64,000 bases of DNA, from assembly GCA_020883125.1 (NCBI GenBank), contig JAHREW010000011.1:69901-133900 (forward strand). The letters run 5' to 3'. This DNA is from Microcoleus sp. CAWBG506. GTDB taxonomy: Bacteria > Cyanobacteriota > Cyanobacteriia > Cyanobacteriales > Microcoleaceae. A program made the translations under genes and the position numbers. The notes under the pieces were generated by a model, which saw only the letters and a list, made by a program, of their open reading frames with translations, searched no databases and was not told where the DNA came from. Positions 52,690-61,414 of this stretch are shown here, piece after piece. The stretch's first letter is position 1; every line of letters begins with the position of its first letter.

Positions 52690-52765
52690 TCGGCGGTTGA
52701 AACCGCTTCTACACAAACGTAGGCGTTAGCCTTCCCGAAGGGTAGTCCGCCTTCGCGGACTAAGA
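52690..52765. repeat. Dispersed palindromic repeat, family of 44341-44445
   Basis: Contains GGCGGTTGAAACCGCTTC, TACACAAACGTAGGCGTTAG and TTCGCGGACTAAG. It lies directly after the orphan antitoxin stop, where a toxin gene would be expected. Confidence 0.72.
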
Positions 52766-52776
52766 AATAAAGACTG

Positions 52777-53016
52777 TCAACCATCCTCTAAAGTGATATC
52801 CCAGAGCGATCGTTCTTCAAGTTCTTCTTGCCAAGCTTCGGAATTATTGCGTAGAGTAATATAAGCTTGGTTGGCTGCTTCTAGAAACTGTTGTCTTCGG
52901 TATTGCTCGATCGCTTGTTCGAGAACTGCTTGGATTGATTTCCCAGAGCTTGCAAAGAGTTCTGCGAGGATTTGATAAAATGTATCGCCGATCGGAACTG
53001 TAGAAGTTTGATTCAT
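52777..53016 (-). CDS. Orphan antitoxin-like protein
   Basis: A 79-aa protein, helical throughout, with GKSIQAVLEQAIEQYRRQQF (a ribbon-helix-helix-like segment) and an acidic end NSEAWQEELEERSLWDITLE. The end is similar to the MazF-associated antitoxin at 57662-57886 (SEVDSVWDLTVADG). Normally a PemK/MazF gene would overlap its end. Here a dispersed repeat (52690-52765) follows instead, so the toxin seems lost. Confidence 0.65.
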   Translation of the reverse strand: MNQTSTVPIGDTFYQILAELFASSGKSIQAVLEQAIEQYRRQQFLEAANQAYITLRNNSEAWQEELEERSLWDITLEDG

Positions 53017-53194
53017 GTTAGTTTTTTATCTACCCCAACGTTACCCAACTATTATAGCTTGTCTTGAAAATATCTTCGAGCTTTGTCGATCGCAGAGTAT
53101 AGGCGAGACGTGCCACACACAATCAATACCTCACAGGAAAAGGGCGATCGCCATAAAATTATGATAAACTGAGAAAAATATCTATGGTAAAATT

Positions 53195-53410
53195 ATGCCA
53201 TCAGAAACAGCCGTTACTCTAGAAGTAGTTCTGAACTTGGCAAAGCAGCTAAACTTAATAGACAAAGTACGCTTGATTGAGCGAGTGACTCCTCAAATTG
53301 AGCAGGAATTGGCAAAGCAAACGCCTATACAGCGCAAGTCTTTACGGGGTTTGTGGCGAGGAATTGACATCACTGAGTCAGACATTGCTGGAGTTCGCAG
53401 TCAAATGTGA
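53195..53410 (+). CDS. Antitoxin of a PIN-domain toxin pair
   Basis: A 71-aa protein: LEVVLNLAKQLNLIDKVRLI and the SLRGLWRGIDITESDIAGVR tail are typical of cyanobacterial VapB-like partners, whose C-terminal motif (L-x-G-x-W-x-G ... I) binds the PIN toxin. It starts 26 bases upstream of the toxin frame. The partner toxin carries an in-frame stop. Confidence 0.72.
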   Translation: MPSETAVTLEVVLNLAKQLNLIDKVRLIERVTPQIEQELAKQTPIQRKSLRGLWRGIDITESDIAGVRSQM

Positions 53411-53436
53411 GGAGATTTTCCCAGAAAGGATATTTA

Positions 53437-53838
53437 ATGTCTAATGCTGTAACTGATACCCATGCTTTAATTTGGTATCTTGAAGATAGTCCGCGTTTGG
53501 GTACTGCCGCTAATCGGGTTTTTAATGAATGCGATCGCGGATAAATTGTTATTTACATTCCTACCGTTTGTTTGGTGGAAATTGTTTATTTGCAAGAAAG
53601 AGGACGTATTTCGCCTGATTTGAGAACTCAACTCGATGCTGAACTGCTGACTGGTACTAGCGGTTTGGTTATATTTGATTTAACAGTTGAAGTGGTCAAT
53701 GCTTTAGCAATGATACCACCTGCAAGTGTTCCTGATATGCCCGATCGCATAATTGCAGCGACAGCTTTGCATTTAAATCTTCCACTAATTACTCGGGATA
53801 GCAGGATGCCGTTGACGGGTTTAAATTTGATTTGGTAA
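53437..53838 (+). pseudogene. PIN-domain (VapC-like) toxin with a premature stop
   Basis: Translation from the ATG at 53437 gives SNAVTDTHALIWYLEDSPRL through NECDRG, a TAA at 53542-53544, then IVIYIPTVCLVEIVYLQERG and on to TALHLNLPLITRDSRMPLTG in the same frame. All four PIN acidic positions (D in TDTHA, E in CLVEI, D in MPDRII and D in TRD) remain, so a single nonsense change inactivated it. A restart at 53572 could yield only a fragment lacking the first Asp. Confidence 0.88.
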
Positions 53839-54450
53839 AAGTCGTGTACACACTTTTTCGACAGTCAACCTCAACTCTGGGAACGCCAGCGACTCAACTA
53901 TATCATTTCCCTGAAACTGGTTGATTTGATATTCCCCGTCAACCAACTGGTAAACCGAGATAGTAGGTTGTTTCGGATTGCCAATGAAGCGTCTGCCGCC
54001 CAAACCAGCATAATCCACAACCCAATATTCCGGGATACCCAGTCTTTCATAATCAGCTACTTTAACCAGGTAATCATCTTGCCAGTTCGTACTGACTACT
54101 TCTACAGCCAGTCGCACCGAAGACCCCATCGTAATGATAGATTCTTTTTTCCAGCGCGGTTCGTTTGCAAGTGCGGTTCTGTCTAGGACTATTACGTCTG
54201 GCTGATAACCTGCTTCGTTACGGACGGGTTTGAGTAAGCAGTCACCGGGGATGGAGTAAGGCAATTGCAGTCGTCTGATTTCCAAATTGATCTCACTGGA
54301 AATGAAACCCGTAACGTCCGAATGGTCGCCGGTTCCTAAAGGTATTTCAACAATTACTCCATTGTGTAGTTCGTACTTGTGGACAGAGTTCTCTGGATAC
54401 CAAGCAACGAATTCATCAAACGTGATTGTTTTGGATATGGTTTGGATCAT
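53821..54450 (-). CDS. Uma2 family (DUF820) putative endonuclease
   Basis: A 209-aa intact Uma2 protein: TFDEFVAWYPENSVHKYELH (residues 9-28), HNGVIVEIPLGTGDHSDVTG, QPDVIVLDR (about 78) and SVRLAVEVVSTNWQDDYLVK (about 106-125) with YERLGIPEYWVVDYAGLG. Function unknown beyond the PD-(D/E)XK fold. Its 3' end overlaps the end of the broken PIN gene by 18 bases, tail to tail. Confidence 0.87.
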   Translation of the reverse strand: MIQTISKTITFDEFVAWYPENSVHKYELHNGVIVEIPLGTGDHSDVTGFISSEINLEIRRLQLPYSIPGDCLLKPVRNEAGYQPDVIVLDRTALANEPRWKKESIITMGSSVRLAVEVVSTNWQDDYLVKVADYERLGIPEYWVVDYAGLGGRRFIGNPKQPTISVYQLVDGEYQINQFQGNDIVESLAFPELRLTVEKVCTRLLPNQI

Positions 54451-54802
54451 GTTGTGGTTTCCTCTGTCTAGCGATTAGTATGCAGAAAGCTCAAAGATGG
54501 CACAAGGGTTTGTCGTAAAATACGAACAACTCTTGACATAGGAAGTGAAGTCTGCTATAACTGTGCGCCCACAATGTCAAAATACCGATCGCGCCGATCG
54601 ACTAAATCTCAAAGTATGCACATAAATTCTTGATACGATCATTATTTCAGAGATTTTGTCATGTTTTACCTACTCCGATCGCAAACTCAGCCAAATATCG
54701 TTGACCGTTATATCGGAATGATTTAACCACAGAGGACGCAGAGAACACAGAGAGAGAGCGGAGAGAAATGAATAATTCCGATGGTAACGGAATTGATATA
54801 AG
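54451..54802. other. 352-base intergenic region with a dispersed repeat
   Basis: AT-rich, with the inverted repeat copy at 54714-54799 abutting the mysD stop. No gene seen. Confidence 0.5.
54714..54799 (-). repeat. Dispersed 'ATCAAATCC...ATTCCG' repeat, copy 4 (inverted)
   Basis: Plus strand CGGAATGATTTAACCACAG then a purine-rich core and ATTCCGATGG...ATTGATAT; the complement matches the other copies at both ends, with a different middle. Confidence 0.65.
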
Positions 54803-55834
54803 TCATCTCTGCAAGGCATTTTGCAACATACTATTAAAAAAAGTATCCAGAGAAGTTCCTGATGCTTTCGTCATTGCAGAAAGCACACTTTTCTGAGCAA
54901 AAGAACAGTATAGCCCCGCTTCCAAGAACCAAGGTTGTCCCTGGGGATCGATGCGAAAATCAAATAGACTATAATCGCGACATCCCAAAGCGATATGGGA
55001 TTTTCTGGCCATATCCCAAACTCTTTCAGTTGCCGGATCGCTGGTGTCAACTATCCACGATTTGGTACTATCTTTAGCGGCATAACCCAAGCTTCCATCG
55101 TCATTTTGTTTCAGCTTATCGGCATAACTCCGAATCGGTTTGGTGTCAGCATCTAGAGCATACTCTTCTAGCGGTAAACAGACTAACTCGCCTGCTTTGA
55201 CGATAATTCCGCAGCGAACTTCTCTACCCAATTCAATGAATTTTTCTACTAGCACTTCATCTGAATGAGTCAATGCTTTCTGCAAAGCTGCATCATAGTC
55301 AGCAGCATTTTTCACGAATGTTACTCCAATCGAATTATCACCATTCAGTGGTTTGAGGACGATCGGGAAATCAATCAAAGTTCGATCGCCCGCACGGACA
55401 ACTTCTCCCAACGGTACACTTACCCCAGCGGCTGCTACCACTGCCTTAGTCCTCGCTTTGTCAGCCACCAGCGCCATCAACTCTGCGGGATTACCCACAT
55501 AAGGAATACTCAGCAGATCGAACAAGCTGCGGTATTGAGTCATGCCTGGGATGCAAAACATCTGGGGGATCATTACATCAATCTTTCGCTCCGTCAGCAC
55601 CTGCACAGCGTCCGCTAAAGACATGGGATTAGCGGCCTCGATCGCACTTTGATCGAGAGATGTCGGAAAACGCCATTGGCGATCGGGAGAAACATAGGCA
55701 ATATGAAATTCATACAGTGCTGAATTAGCCGTATTCTCCAAACAATCTTGAGCATAAAGGCGCGACAAATCACAGTAAAAATCACTGACAGCCGATCCGA
55801 CTAAATGCAAAACCCGTAATACTGACATACTCAA
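54803..55834 (-). CDS. mysD: D-Ala-D-Ala ligase-like MAA synthetase MysD
   Basis: A 343-aa ATP-grasp enzyme. LPLNGDNSIGVTFVKNAADY-like segment (PLNGDNSIGVTFVKNAADYD), VLVEKFIELGREVRCGIIVK, SYADKLKQND and the metal-binding end WFLEAGLYCSFAQKSVL mark the Ddl-like fold. MysD couples an amino acid such as serine or threonine to mycosporine-glycine to give shinorine, porphyra-334 or related UV-absorbing compounds. Its start overlaps mysC by four bases, a typical coupled pair. Identification rests strongly on the mysABC context. Confidence 0.9.
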   Translation of the reverse strand: MSMSVLRVLHLVGSAVSDFYCDLSRLYAQDCLENTANSALYEFHIAYVSPDRQWRFPTSLDQSAIEAANPMSLADAVQVLTERKIDVMIPQMFCIPGMTQYRSLFDLLSIPYVGNPAELMALVADKARTKAVVAAAGVSVPLGEVVRAGDRTLIDFPIVLKPLNGDNSIGVTFVKNAADYDAALQKALTHSDEVLVEKFIELGREVRCGIIVKAGELVCLPLEEYALDADTKPIRSYADKLKQNDDGSLGYAAKDSTKSWIVDTSDPATERVWDMARKSHIALGCRDYSLFDFRIDPQGQPWFLEAGLYCSFAQKSVLSAMTKASGTSLDTFFNSMLQNALQR

Positions 55835-57225
55835 TCTCCTCCTATTTCCACAAGTTTGCCAATATTAAAATCAATCCGAATCCACTCTTTCGGCTTCTGC
55901 AAATTTCCCCATAATAACAATGGGATTTGCCAATGATGCACCATCAAAAATGGTAATGGATCGTTCCAATCGAAGATGGCATCTTTACCTTGGGTGATAA
56001 TTTGTAACCGCTCAGAAACTAGCTTTGGCGACGACAAATTAGTCACCAATCGCCAAATTTCATGGTAAATCCAGTAAGTCGGGCGACTAGATGCCAAGGG
56101 TTGCACAGTCTCAGGTAAAGAGTCGCGATCTAAATAAGCCTTAGCGACATCGGGATGGTTGTAAAACATCGTGATGGCTGAATGGGTGCGGGGATTACAT
56201 TCGATCGCATAAATCTCTCCATCATCCGCCGCCTGAATGAAATCAAAGGAAACTTGTCCAGTCAAATTGAGACTTTTGGCAAACTGACGAATCCAATTTT
56301 CGATATCCGGGCGATCGACATTTTCGTAGTTTACCTGAAATGCCGATGATTCACAACAACAGTGCAACTGAACATGACCATCACGGATGGTACTGTGAGT
56401 GCAAAACTCTTGTCCCGGAATATACTCTTGCATAATCCAAGGTTTACTCTCAGAAATTGGTAAAGATTTGACAAAAGTGGCGGTTTGGGCTGGGGTTTCG
56501 CAGGGTAATTTAGTTAAGTCTAATCTGCGGATAGAATCGTAGGGAATACTTTTGATAATGTATTTGCGCTGTGCACCAGTGAAGTCAAAATCGATTACTT
56601 GTTGGGGATTTGTAATCAGGTACGACTTTGGAACTCGCAGCCCCAAGGCGATCGCAGCGGCGGCAAATGTATACTTATCATCCAATCGTTGTAGCATTTC
56701 CACATCTACGTGCATTACCGTACAGTGGGGAGAAAGTATGCTTTGGACTTCGGCATCGTAGTAACTGGCTACTGGACTACAGACGGGAACATAGACATTA
56801 ACTTTCTCTTGTTGGACGATTTTTAAGAGAGCTTGCGGGTATTCCTCTGTCTGGGGATTTGGTACTGTGTAAAAGCGATCGACCGCCCAAGAGTAACGAT
56901 GACCAGTCAGCCAGTATTTCTCGGTTTCAACCAAAATGACCCGATGACCGGCCCTATGGAACGATCGGGCTAGCTGTAATGCCTTAGTCATCTTGCCGCC
57001 ACTGATCAAAATCGTTTGGGGATTGTTGGCTATAGGCGATCGCGACTGGAACGGTTTGATGATGATGGCTCTGAGCAAGGCTACGATTGTCAAGGCGAGA
57101 TTCAGGGGCATTACTAATAGCAACAAAGTCAGAGTTACTATGGTTTTAAGTGCTGTTTGAAAGCGCCGATTCCCCACATTTGTTTCCGGTTCAGATGGCA
57201 TCGCTGCAACTGAAATTGTTTTCAT
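55831..57225 (-). CDS. mysC: ATP-grasp ligase MysC (mycosporine-glycine synthase)
   Basis: A 464-aa ATP-grasp enzyme that activates 4-deoxygadusol and joins glycine to form mycosporine-glycine. The N-terminus carries a hydrophobic helix (ALKTIVTLTLLLLVMPLNLA, about 25-44), then GGKMTKALQLARSFHRAGHR, the ATP-grasp core (KYIIKSIPYDSIRRL, PWIMQEYIPGQEFCTHS) and ECNPRTHSAITMFYNHPDV. Length agrees with known MysC. It is coupled to mysD and separated from mysB by a toxin-antitoxin insertion of about 800 bases. Confidence 0.92.
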   Translation of the reverse strand: MKTISVAAMPSEPETNVGNRRFQTALKTIVTLTLLLLVMPLNLALTIVALLRAIIIKPFQSRSPIANNPQTILISGGKMTKALQLARSFHRAGHRVILVETEKYWLTGHRYSWAVDRFYTVPNPQTEEYPQALLKIVQQEKVNVYVPVCSPVASYYDAEVQSILSPHCTVMHVDVEMLQRLDDKYTFAAAAIALGLRVPKSYLITNPQQVIDFDFTGAQRKYIIKSIPYDSIRRLDLTKLPCETPAQTATFVKSLPISESKPWIMQEYIPGQEFCTHSTIRDGHVQLHCCCESSAFQVNYENVDRPDIENWIRQFAKSLNLTGQVSFDFIQAADDGEIYAIECNPRTHSAITMFYNHPDVAKAYLDRDSLPETVQPLASSRPTYWIYHEIWRLVTNLSSPKLVSERLQIITQGKDAIFDWNDPLPFLMVHHWQIPLLLWGNLQKPKEWIRIDFNIGKLVEIGGD

Positions 57226-57250
57226 AATTAACTTTCTGGTATGACATACT

Positions 57251-57325
57251 AACGGGAGCGTCCCGATTTTGCAAATATACTCGTAGGGGCGAAGCCTTCC
57301 GGCAGTAAATCTCTGGTTCTGACGA
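57251..57325. repeat. Dispersed 'GGCGAAGC' hairpin repeat, copy 3
   Basis: ACGGGAGCGTCCCGATTTTG with TCGTAGGGGCGAAGCCTTCC then GGCAGTAAATCTCTGG, matching part of the copy at 40028-40131. It lies between mysC and the toxin gene. Confidence 0.7.
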
Positions 57326-57339
57326 ATTAATTCTCTATG

Positions 57340-57675
57340 TTAATCGACATCTAAATGCAGTTTTAGAGCAATATTTACAAACTGCATAATTTCCTCATTT
57401 AAACTCCCGACTGCATCGCTGGTAATTCGCTGTTAAATTGTCCGTATTTGCTGTACTTGCACTTTAGAAGATTTGGATAAACCGCTATCCTCTGGATTTA
57501 GCAATACCTCGAAAGGGTAGACACGGGTTATATTCGAGGTAATTGGTAGAATTGTAACTGTATTGGCGGCACGGTTATTAGCATCATTGCTTACCACCAA
57601 TACGGGACGGCTTTTGTCTATCTCAGAACCGACTGTAGGACTGAGATTCGCATAGTAAATTTCACCACGTTTCAT
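57340..57675 (-). pseudogene. MazF-family toxin with a premature stop
   Basis: The first 80 residues (MKRGEIYYANLSPTVGSEID, SRPVLVVSNDANNRAANTVT, LSKSSKVQVQQIRTI) are a standard MazF. A TAA at 57433-57435 interrupts, and the same frame continues QRITSDAVGSLNEEIMQFVN then IALKLHLDVD to a stop at 57340. The usual junction reads RT(V/I)DKQR, so a small deletion or substitution there removed the last helix. The shortened protein is probably inactive or unstable. Confidence 0.85.
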
Positions 57676-57886
57676 CTGTTAATCCATCGGCAACTGTTAA
57701 ATCCCAAACGGAGTCTACTTCGCTAGATGCTTGTCGGTAAGCAGATTCTAGTTCTTGATTCCGCAACAATTCCAAAGCTAATTCAATTACTTTGGATGGC
57801 GATTTGCATCCTTTAGCAATTTTGTAGCTTTCAATGAACTGTAGTAGTGATTGTGATAGGGAAATTGATATTTCTTTAGCTTGCAT
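57662..57886 (-). CDS. MazE-like antitoxin inside the mys cluster
   Basis: A 74-aa protein. KEISISLSQSLLQFIESYKI is a ribbon-helix-helix strand and helix, followed by GCKSPSKVIELALELLRNQE and an acidic end SEVDSVWDLTVADGLTDETW that would bind the toxin. It overlaps the broken toxin by 14 bases. With the toxin inactive it may persist to neutralise relatives or by chance. Confidence 0.78.
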   Translation of the reverse strand: MQAKEISISLSQSLLQFIESYKIAKGCKSPSKVIELALELLRNQELESAYRQASSEVDSVWDLTVADGLTDETW

Positions 57887-57945
57887 TATCTTAGCAATTG
57901 GTAATTACAAAGATTTCTACTTAACTATAGCACAAGTAGTAAATT

Positions 57946-58011
57946 AGGAGACGGCAGTGCCGTTTCCCTACAATATTATTTTGGGGTAGGGACACGGCAT
58001 TGCCGTGTCCT
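57946..58011. repeat. Dispersed hairpin repeat, copy 2
   Basis: AGGAGACGGCAGTGCCGTTT faces CACGGCATTGCCGTGTCCT around a short AT loop, as at 4979-5043. A partial extra arm TATTGCCGTGTCCTGATTAA follows to about 58036, just after the mysB stop. Confidence 0.8.
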
Positions 58012-58042
58012 CATTAATATTGCCGTGTCCTGATTAATATTG

Positions 58043-58846
58043 CTAAACGCGCCGAATCAAGGTAATCCCATCTCTCAATGGCACTAACACCTGCTCTACG
58101 CGCGGATCGTCAACTACAGCCTGATTGAATTGGGCGATCGCAATTCCGTTAGCAGTAGCAGTACCCGACAAATAGGGCTGTCCCTGCATCAGAGTATTAT
58201 CGGCACAAATCAAGCCATTGGGAGCCAACAGCCCTGTGGTGAGCAGTAAATCGAGATAGTCAGTGTATCCAGCTTTGTCAGCATCGATAAACACCAAATC
58301 GAATACTTCTCCAGCAGCAGCCAGTTGTTTCATGGTTTCTAGGGCTGGTGCCACCTTCACTGAGATTTTGTGGCCAGCAGTCGATTCCTGAAAACACTTC
58401 TGGGCAAACTCAGCTACATAAGCATCTACTTCGCAGGCTACCACTTCTCCATCAACAGGCAGGGCTTCGGCCATCGCTAGTGCTGAGTAGCCAGTAAACA
58501 TCCCGATTTCTAGCACGCGCTGTGCCTTCGTCAGATGGATGAGAAATTTCAGCATTTGCCCTTCCACATGACCGGAGAGCATCTCTTGTTCCAAGTGGCG
58601 CACTGTTTCGCCGTCAGAAAATCGCTTACTCCAATCTTCTGATTGGGTGCGCTTTACTAAGGTGGCTAAAGCTGGAGATTCCGCTGTGGTACAAAGGTTC
58701 AGGTAAGGATCGAGACCATTTGCCAACTCATAGGCTTGTTGTAATTCTGCCTTGAAAGCTCGATCGATCGCATCGATTGACTCTACCTGCTGGACAAGAC
58801 TTTCCAGTAAAGAGGCCAAAATCCCGACTGGGGTAACAGGTCTCAT
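58043..58846 (-). CDS. mysB: O-methyltransferase MysB (4-deoxygadusol synthesis)
   Basis: A 267-aa class I methyltransferase of the caffeoyl-CoA type: DWSKRFSDGETVRHLEQEML (about 71-90), motif I VLEIGMFTGYSALAMAEALP (about 112-131), VACEVDAYVAEFAQKCF and DLVFIDADKAGYTDYLDLLL. It methylates demethyl-4-deoxygadusol. Start two bases after the mysA stop, so the two are coupled. Length and sequence agree with known MysB. Confidence 0.93.
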   Translation of the reverse strand: MRPVTPVGILASLLESLVQQVESIDAIDRAFKAELQQAYELANGLDPYLNLCTTAESPALATLVKRTQSEDWSKRFSDGETVRHLEQEMLSGHVEGQMLKFLIHLTKAQRVLEIGMFTGYSALAMAEALPVDGEVVACEVDAYVAEFAQKCFQESTAGHKISVKVAPALETMKQLAAAGEVFDLVFIDADKAGYTDYLDLLLTTGLLAPNGLICADNTLMQGQPYLSGTATANGIAIAQFNQAVVDDPRVEQVLVPLRDGITLIRRV

Positions 58847-58848
58847 CT

Positions 58849-60087
58849 TTATACCACCGCTGTGGAAGGAGTTCCAACTTTGTTCAATACCACATACATA
58901 TTCTCGCCATCGCCATTGCGCGGATAGCTATGACAGATTTCTTGATGAACCGCTAGGGCTTCATCCAACTCGGTTCGAGTCAAATCATTCATGAAAAAGC
59001 AGTCACCAATGGGGCACGGAGCCGCAGCACGTTGGAGACCGTCACGGGTACGGGCGATCGATGTTGTAGCCTTCCAGAGCAGTTCTGGAGTCAGATAAGG
59101 GCTATCAATTGCCAGTCCGAGGCGACTCATTAATCCTAAGATGCGATCGCGCGAGGCGATCGAAATGTAGCCCCGCTGTTCGGCAATCGTCGCCGAAAAA
59201 GCCATATCGATAGCGACACTGTGGCCGTGGAACATCGGAATTTCCGGTGTTAGTTCCAGCGTCGGACTCCAAGTGTGGCCATAAGCAATCACTCGATCCA
59301 AATCTAGCTCGTGTAGGTTTGGTACTTCTAATGCCAGCATTGACTGAATCGCGTTGTAGGTTAACCGATGTGCCACTTCGCGCAGTTCGGATGTGCCGTC
59401 TAAATAACCAAAATGGCTATGCAGTAATGCTTCGCCGTAGTTTTCTAACAACTCAAAGATTTCTTTGTTACCTACTACGGCGATCTTAATTAACTCTGCC
59501 ATGCCGTTGCGTATTTGGTCGATCGGCAGAGTTTTCAGGAAGGAGAAGTCTAAAATTACTTTCTGCGAAGCGTGGTAAGCACCGAGACGGTTTTTCAGCT
59601 TACCGTGGTTCACGGCTACCTTAATCGCCACACTCGCATCAATCAGCCCAATTAAGGTTGTCGGTACACGAATATAGTTAGTCCGACGGCGATAGGAGGA
59701 GCAGGCAAAACCAGCTACGTCCGTAGTCAATCCACCACCAACCACCAACACAGGTTCTTTCCGCACCAGTCCAAAATCAACGAAGGCATCTATGATGCTT
59801 TCAAAAGTTGTTAAGGTCTTATCCGGTTCCTTGATATTCACTGGAAAGACTGTTAAATCTATCTGGTGATACTTGAAATAAGCCTGCATCTGCTTGCCAT
59901 ACAGACCATACACTGTTTCGTCTACAACCATTAAACAGCGACCAAATTGGCGGTAACTATCCGCAATTTCTGGATTTTCAAGCTTGAAAGCACCATCTAC
60001 GTAGAGTAAGCTGAAATCAATTTTTTCGTACCCTTCAATATGAAAAGCGCGATCGGTAGCTGTAAACGTAGCTTGAATGTCACCCAT
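58849..60087 (-). CDS. mysA: Demethyl-4-deoxygadusol synthase MysA
   Basis: A 412-aa sugar phosphate cyclase of the dehydroquinate synthase superfamily that turns sedoheptulose 7-phosphate into demethyl-4-deoxygadusol. [20 protein letters not shown] binds [23 protein letters not shown] and [12 protein letters not shown] carry active-site residues, and [20 protein letters not shown] with GHSVAID supply metal-binding His. The frame stays open to a GTG at 60210, but known MysA proteins start near [20 protein letters not shown], so I used the ATG at 60087. First gene of the cluster. Confidence 0.93.
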   Translation of the reverse strand: MGDIQATFTATDRAFHIEGYEKIDFSLLYVDGAFKLENPEIADSYRQFGRCLMVVDETVYGLYGKQMQAYFKYHQIDLTVFPVNIKEPDKTLTTFESIIDAFVDFGLVRKEPVLVVGGGLTTDVAGFACSSYRRRTNYIRVPTTLIGLIDASVAIKVAVNHGKLKNRLGAYHASQKVILDFSFLKTLPIDQIRNGMAELIKIAVVGNKEIFELLENYGEALLHSHFGYLDGTSELREVAHRLTYNAIQSMLALEVPNLHELDLDRVIAYGHTWSPTLELTPEIPMFHGHSVAIDMAFSATIAEQRGYISIASRDRILGLMSRLGLAIDSPYLTPELLWKATTSIARTRDGLQRAAAPCPIGDCFFMNDLTRTELDEALAVHQEICHSYPRNGDGENMYVVLNKVGTPSTAVV

Positions 60088-60210
60088 AAAATTTTTGCAC
60101 TTTCGTGTTGGTAAGTAACTGTAAGTATCCGGGCGACCCTCAAAATTATCAATCCCTTTGTTAGCAAGCTTCCTAGATATTAACTGGACAAATTGATTAT
60201 TTAATATCAC

Positions 60211-60582
60211 TTTAACAATTGACCTGAAAATTTACTTTCAGATTTGTTTGTTAAGAATACGTTAAATACTGTTTGTACAGCATTTATGCTGAAAGCTATC
60301 CTAGGATCGAGTTGAGACGGCCTCAATGCTTACACAAAACTTAACATAACGAATTTCTCATATTTGTGCAACCAAATTTAGAAAATTCTCATAAAACAGT
60401 TGAGAAATATTAGATAATCGGCGATTATCAGTTAAAAAGTTGATAATAATTCAGTATTTTAGGTAATTAATGTGTTTTATGATACTCAGTAAGTCAAATA
60501 GCGATCGCGATCCAAATAAATGTATAAAATTATACTGAAAATTGATGGAGTGTTTTAAATTGACTTAGATCGTCAATTTAGC
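60211..60582. other. 372-base upstream region of mysA
   Basis: AT-rich with no gene. ACTGTTTGTACAGC near 60268-60281 is a partial palindrome that could be a regulator site for the MAA cluster. The promoter was not located with confidence. Confidence 0.4.
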
Positions 60583-61162
60583 TTAAGCTGGAAACACCAA
60601 GGATAAATCTAGGGACAAATCGGGAAACCCCGGAATTACAACAGCCTCATTGGGCAAAAGGACTCGTTGCGATCTATAATTGAAATTACCTTGTCTTTTT
60701 TGATAAGGTTCGCTGTAGATTTCCAGTTGATTATCGACCAAGTTAAATATCCAATAATTCGCAATTCCAGCTTCAGCGTATAGAGATAGCTTGGTTTGGC
60801 GATCGTACTTTAAAGTAGAATCGGAAACCTCAATCACTAACAAGATATCCGCAGGTTCCGGGTGAGAATCTAAATAATTATCAGAACGATTGCGGGCGAT
60901 AACAACATCAGGTTCTGGTTCGCTATCTGTAGTAGATAAAATTATCGGCTCTTGTACGCGCAAATGAGCAAGTCTTCCGAGTAAAATGACTAATTACCGA
61001 AGTAAAAGACTGTTACAAACAGAGTGAAACCTACCTTGAGCAGCCATTTTGATAATTTCTCCGCGAATCAATTCAACTCGCTCATCGGGAGCGAAAAAAT
61101 TCCAGTTCTCCCAAACGGTGATATTCTGCGATCGAGAATCGTTTTGCAGTTACAGTAGTCAT
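60583..61162 (-). pseudogene. Broken Uma2 family gene (frameshift and nonsense)
   Basis: Starting from ATG at 61162 the frame reads MTTVTAKRFSIAEYHRLGEL then shifts at a six-base T run (plus-strand A run 61094-61099). Restoring the frame gives FFAPDERVELIRGEIIKMAA through CNSLLLR, a TAA at 60994-60996, and then the intact remainder LRVQEPIILSTTDSEPEPDV to DLSLDLSLVFPA. Two separate disablements show a true pseudogene. The residual 126-aa open part still holds the catalytic region (ADILLVIEVSDSTLKYDRQT). Confidence 0.9.
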
Positions 61163-61199
61163 AAAAACACTCGGTAAGTGGGAAACTCAGAGTCTTTAG

Positions 61200-61238
61200 T
61201 AGTAGGTTGGGTTTCGTTTCACGGGCCCAACCTACAGA
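61200..61238. terminator. Hairpin repeat GTAGGTTGGG / CCCAACCTAC
   Basis: Perfect arms GTAGGTTGGG and CCCAACCTAC around a loop of about 15 bases. This palindrome is frequent in cyanobacterial intergenic DNA; it may also stop transcription between ribH and the broken Uma2 gene. Confidence 0.55.
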
Positions 61239-61262
61239 TTAGCTGACTATTTGATGCGATAA

Positions 61263-61412
61263 TATAGCAATCCTAAATGATTTGTACATATTTGTAGGGG
61301 TAGTGCCAAGAGTGCCTACCAAGAGCGTCAACTAAAGAGGGCAACCACGGGGGGTTGCCCCTACAAGAATTACGCTGATGAACGGACTGGATAATGATTT
61401 AGGATTGCTATA
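61263..61412. mobile_element. MITE with 20-bp terminal inverted repeats
   Basis: Left end TATAGCAATCCTAAATGATT (61263-61282) and right end AATGATTTAGGATTGCTATA (61393-61412) match as inverted repeats at 19 of 20 positions. The interior is 110 bases, without an ORF, containing a GGGGTTGCCCC-like hairpin. TA at both ends suggests IS630/Tc1-type mobilisation with TA target duplication. It ends two bases before the ribH stop codon. Confidence 0.82.
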
Positions 61413-61414
61413 CA

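Noticed and set aside
60088-60210. 41-residue GTG-started extension of MysA
   Set aside because: Known MysA proteins begin at the position matching the ATG at 60087; the extension is not family-like.
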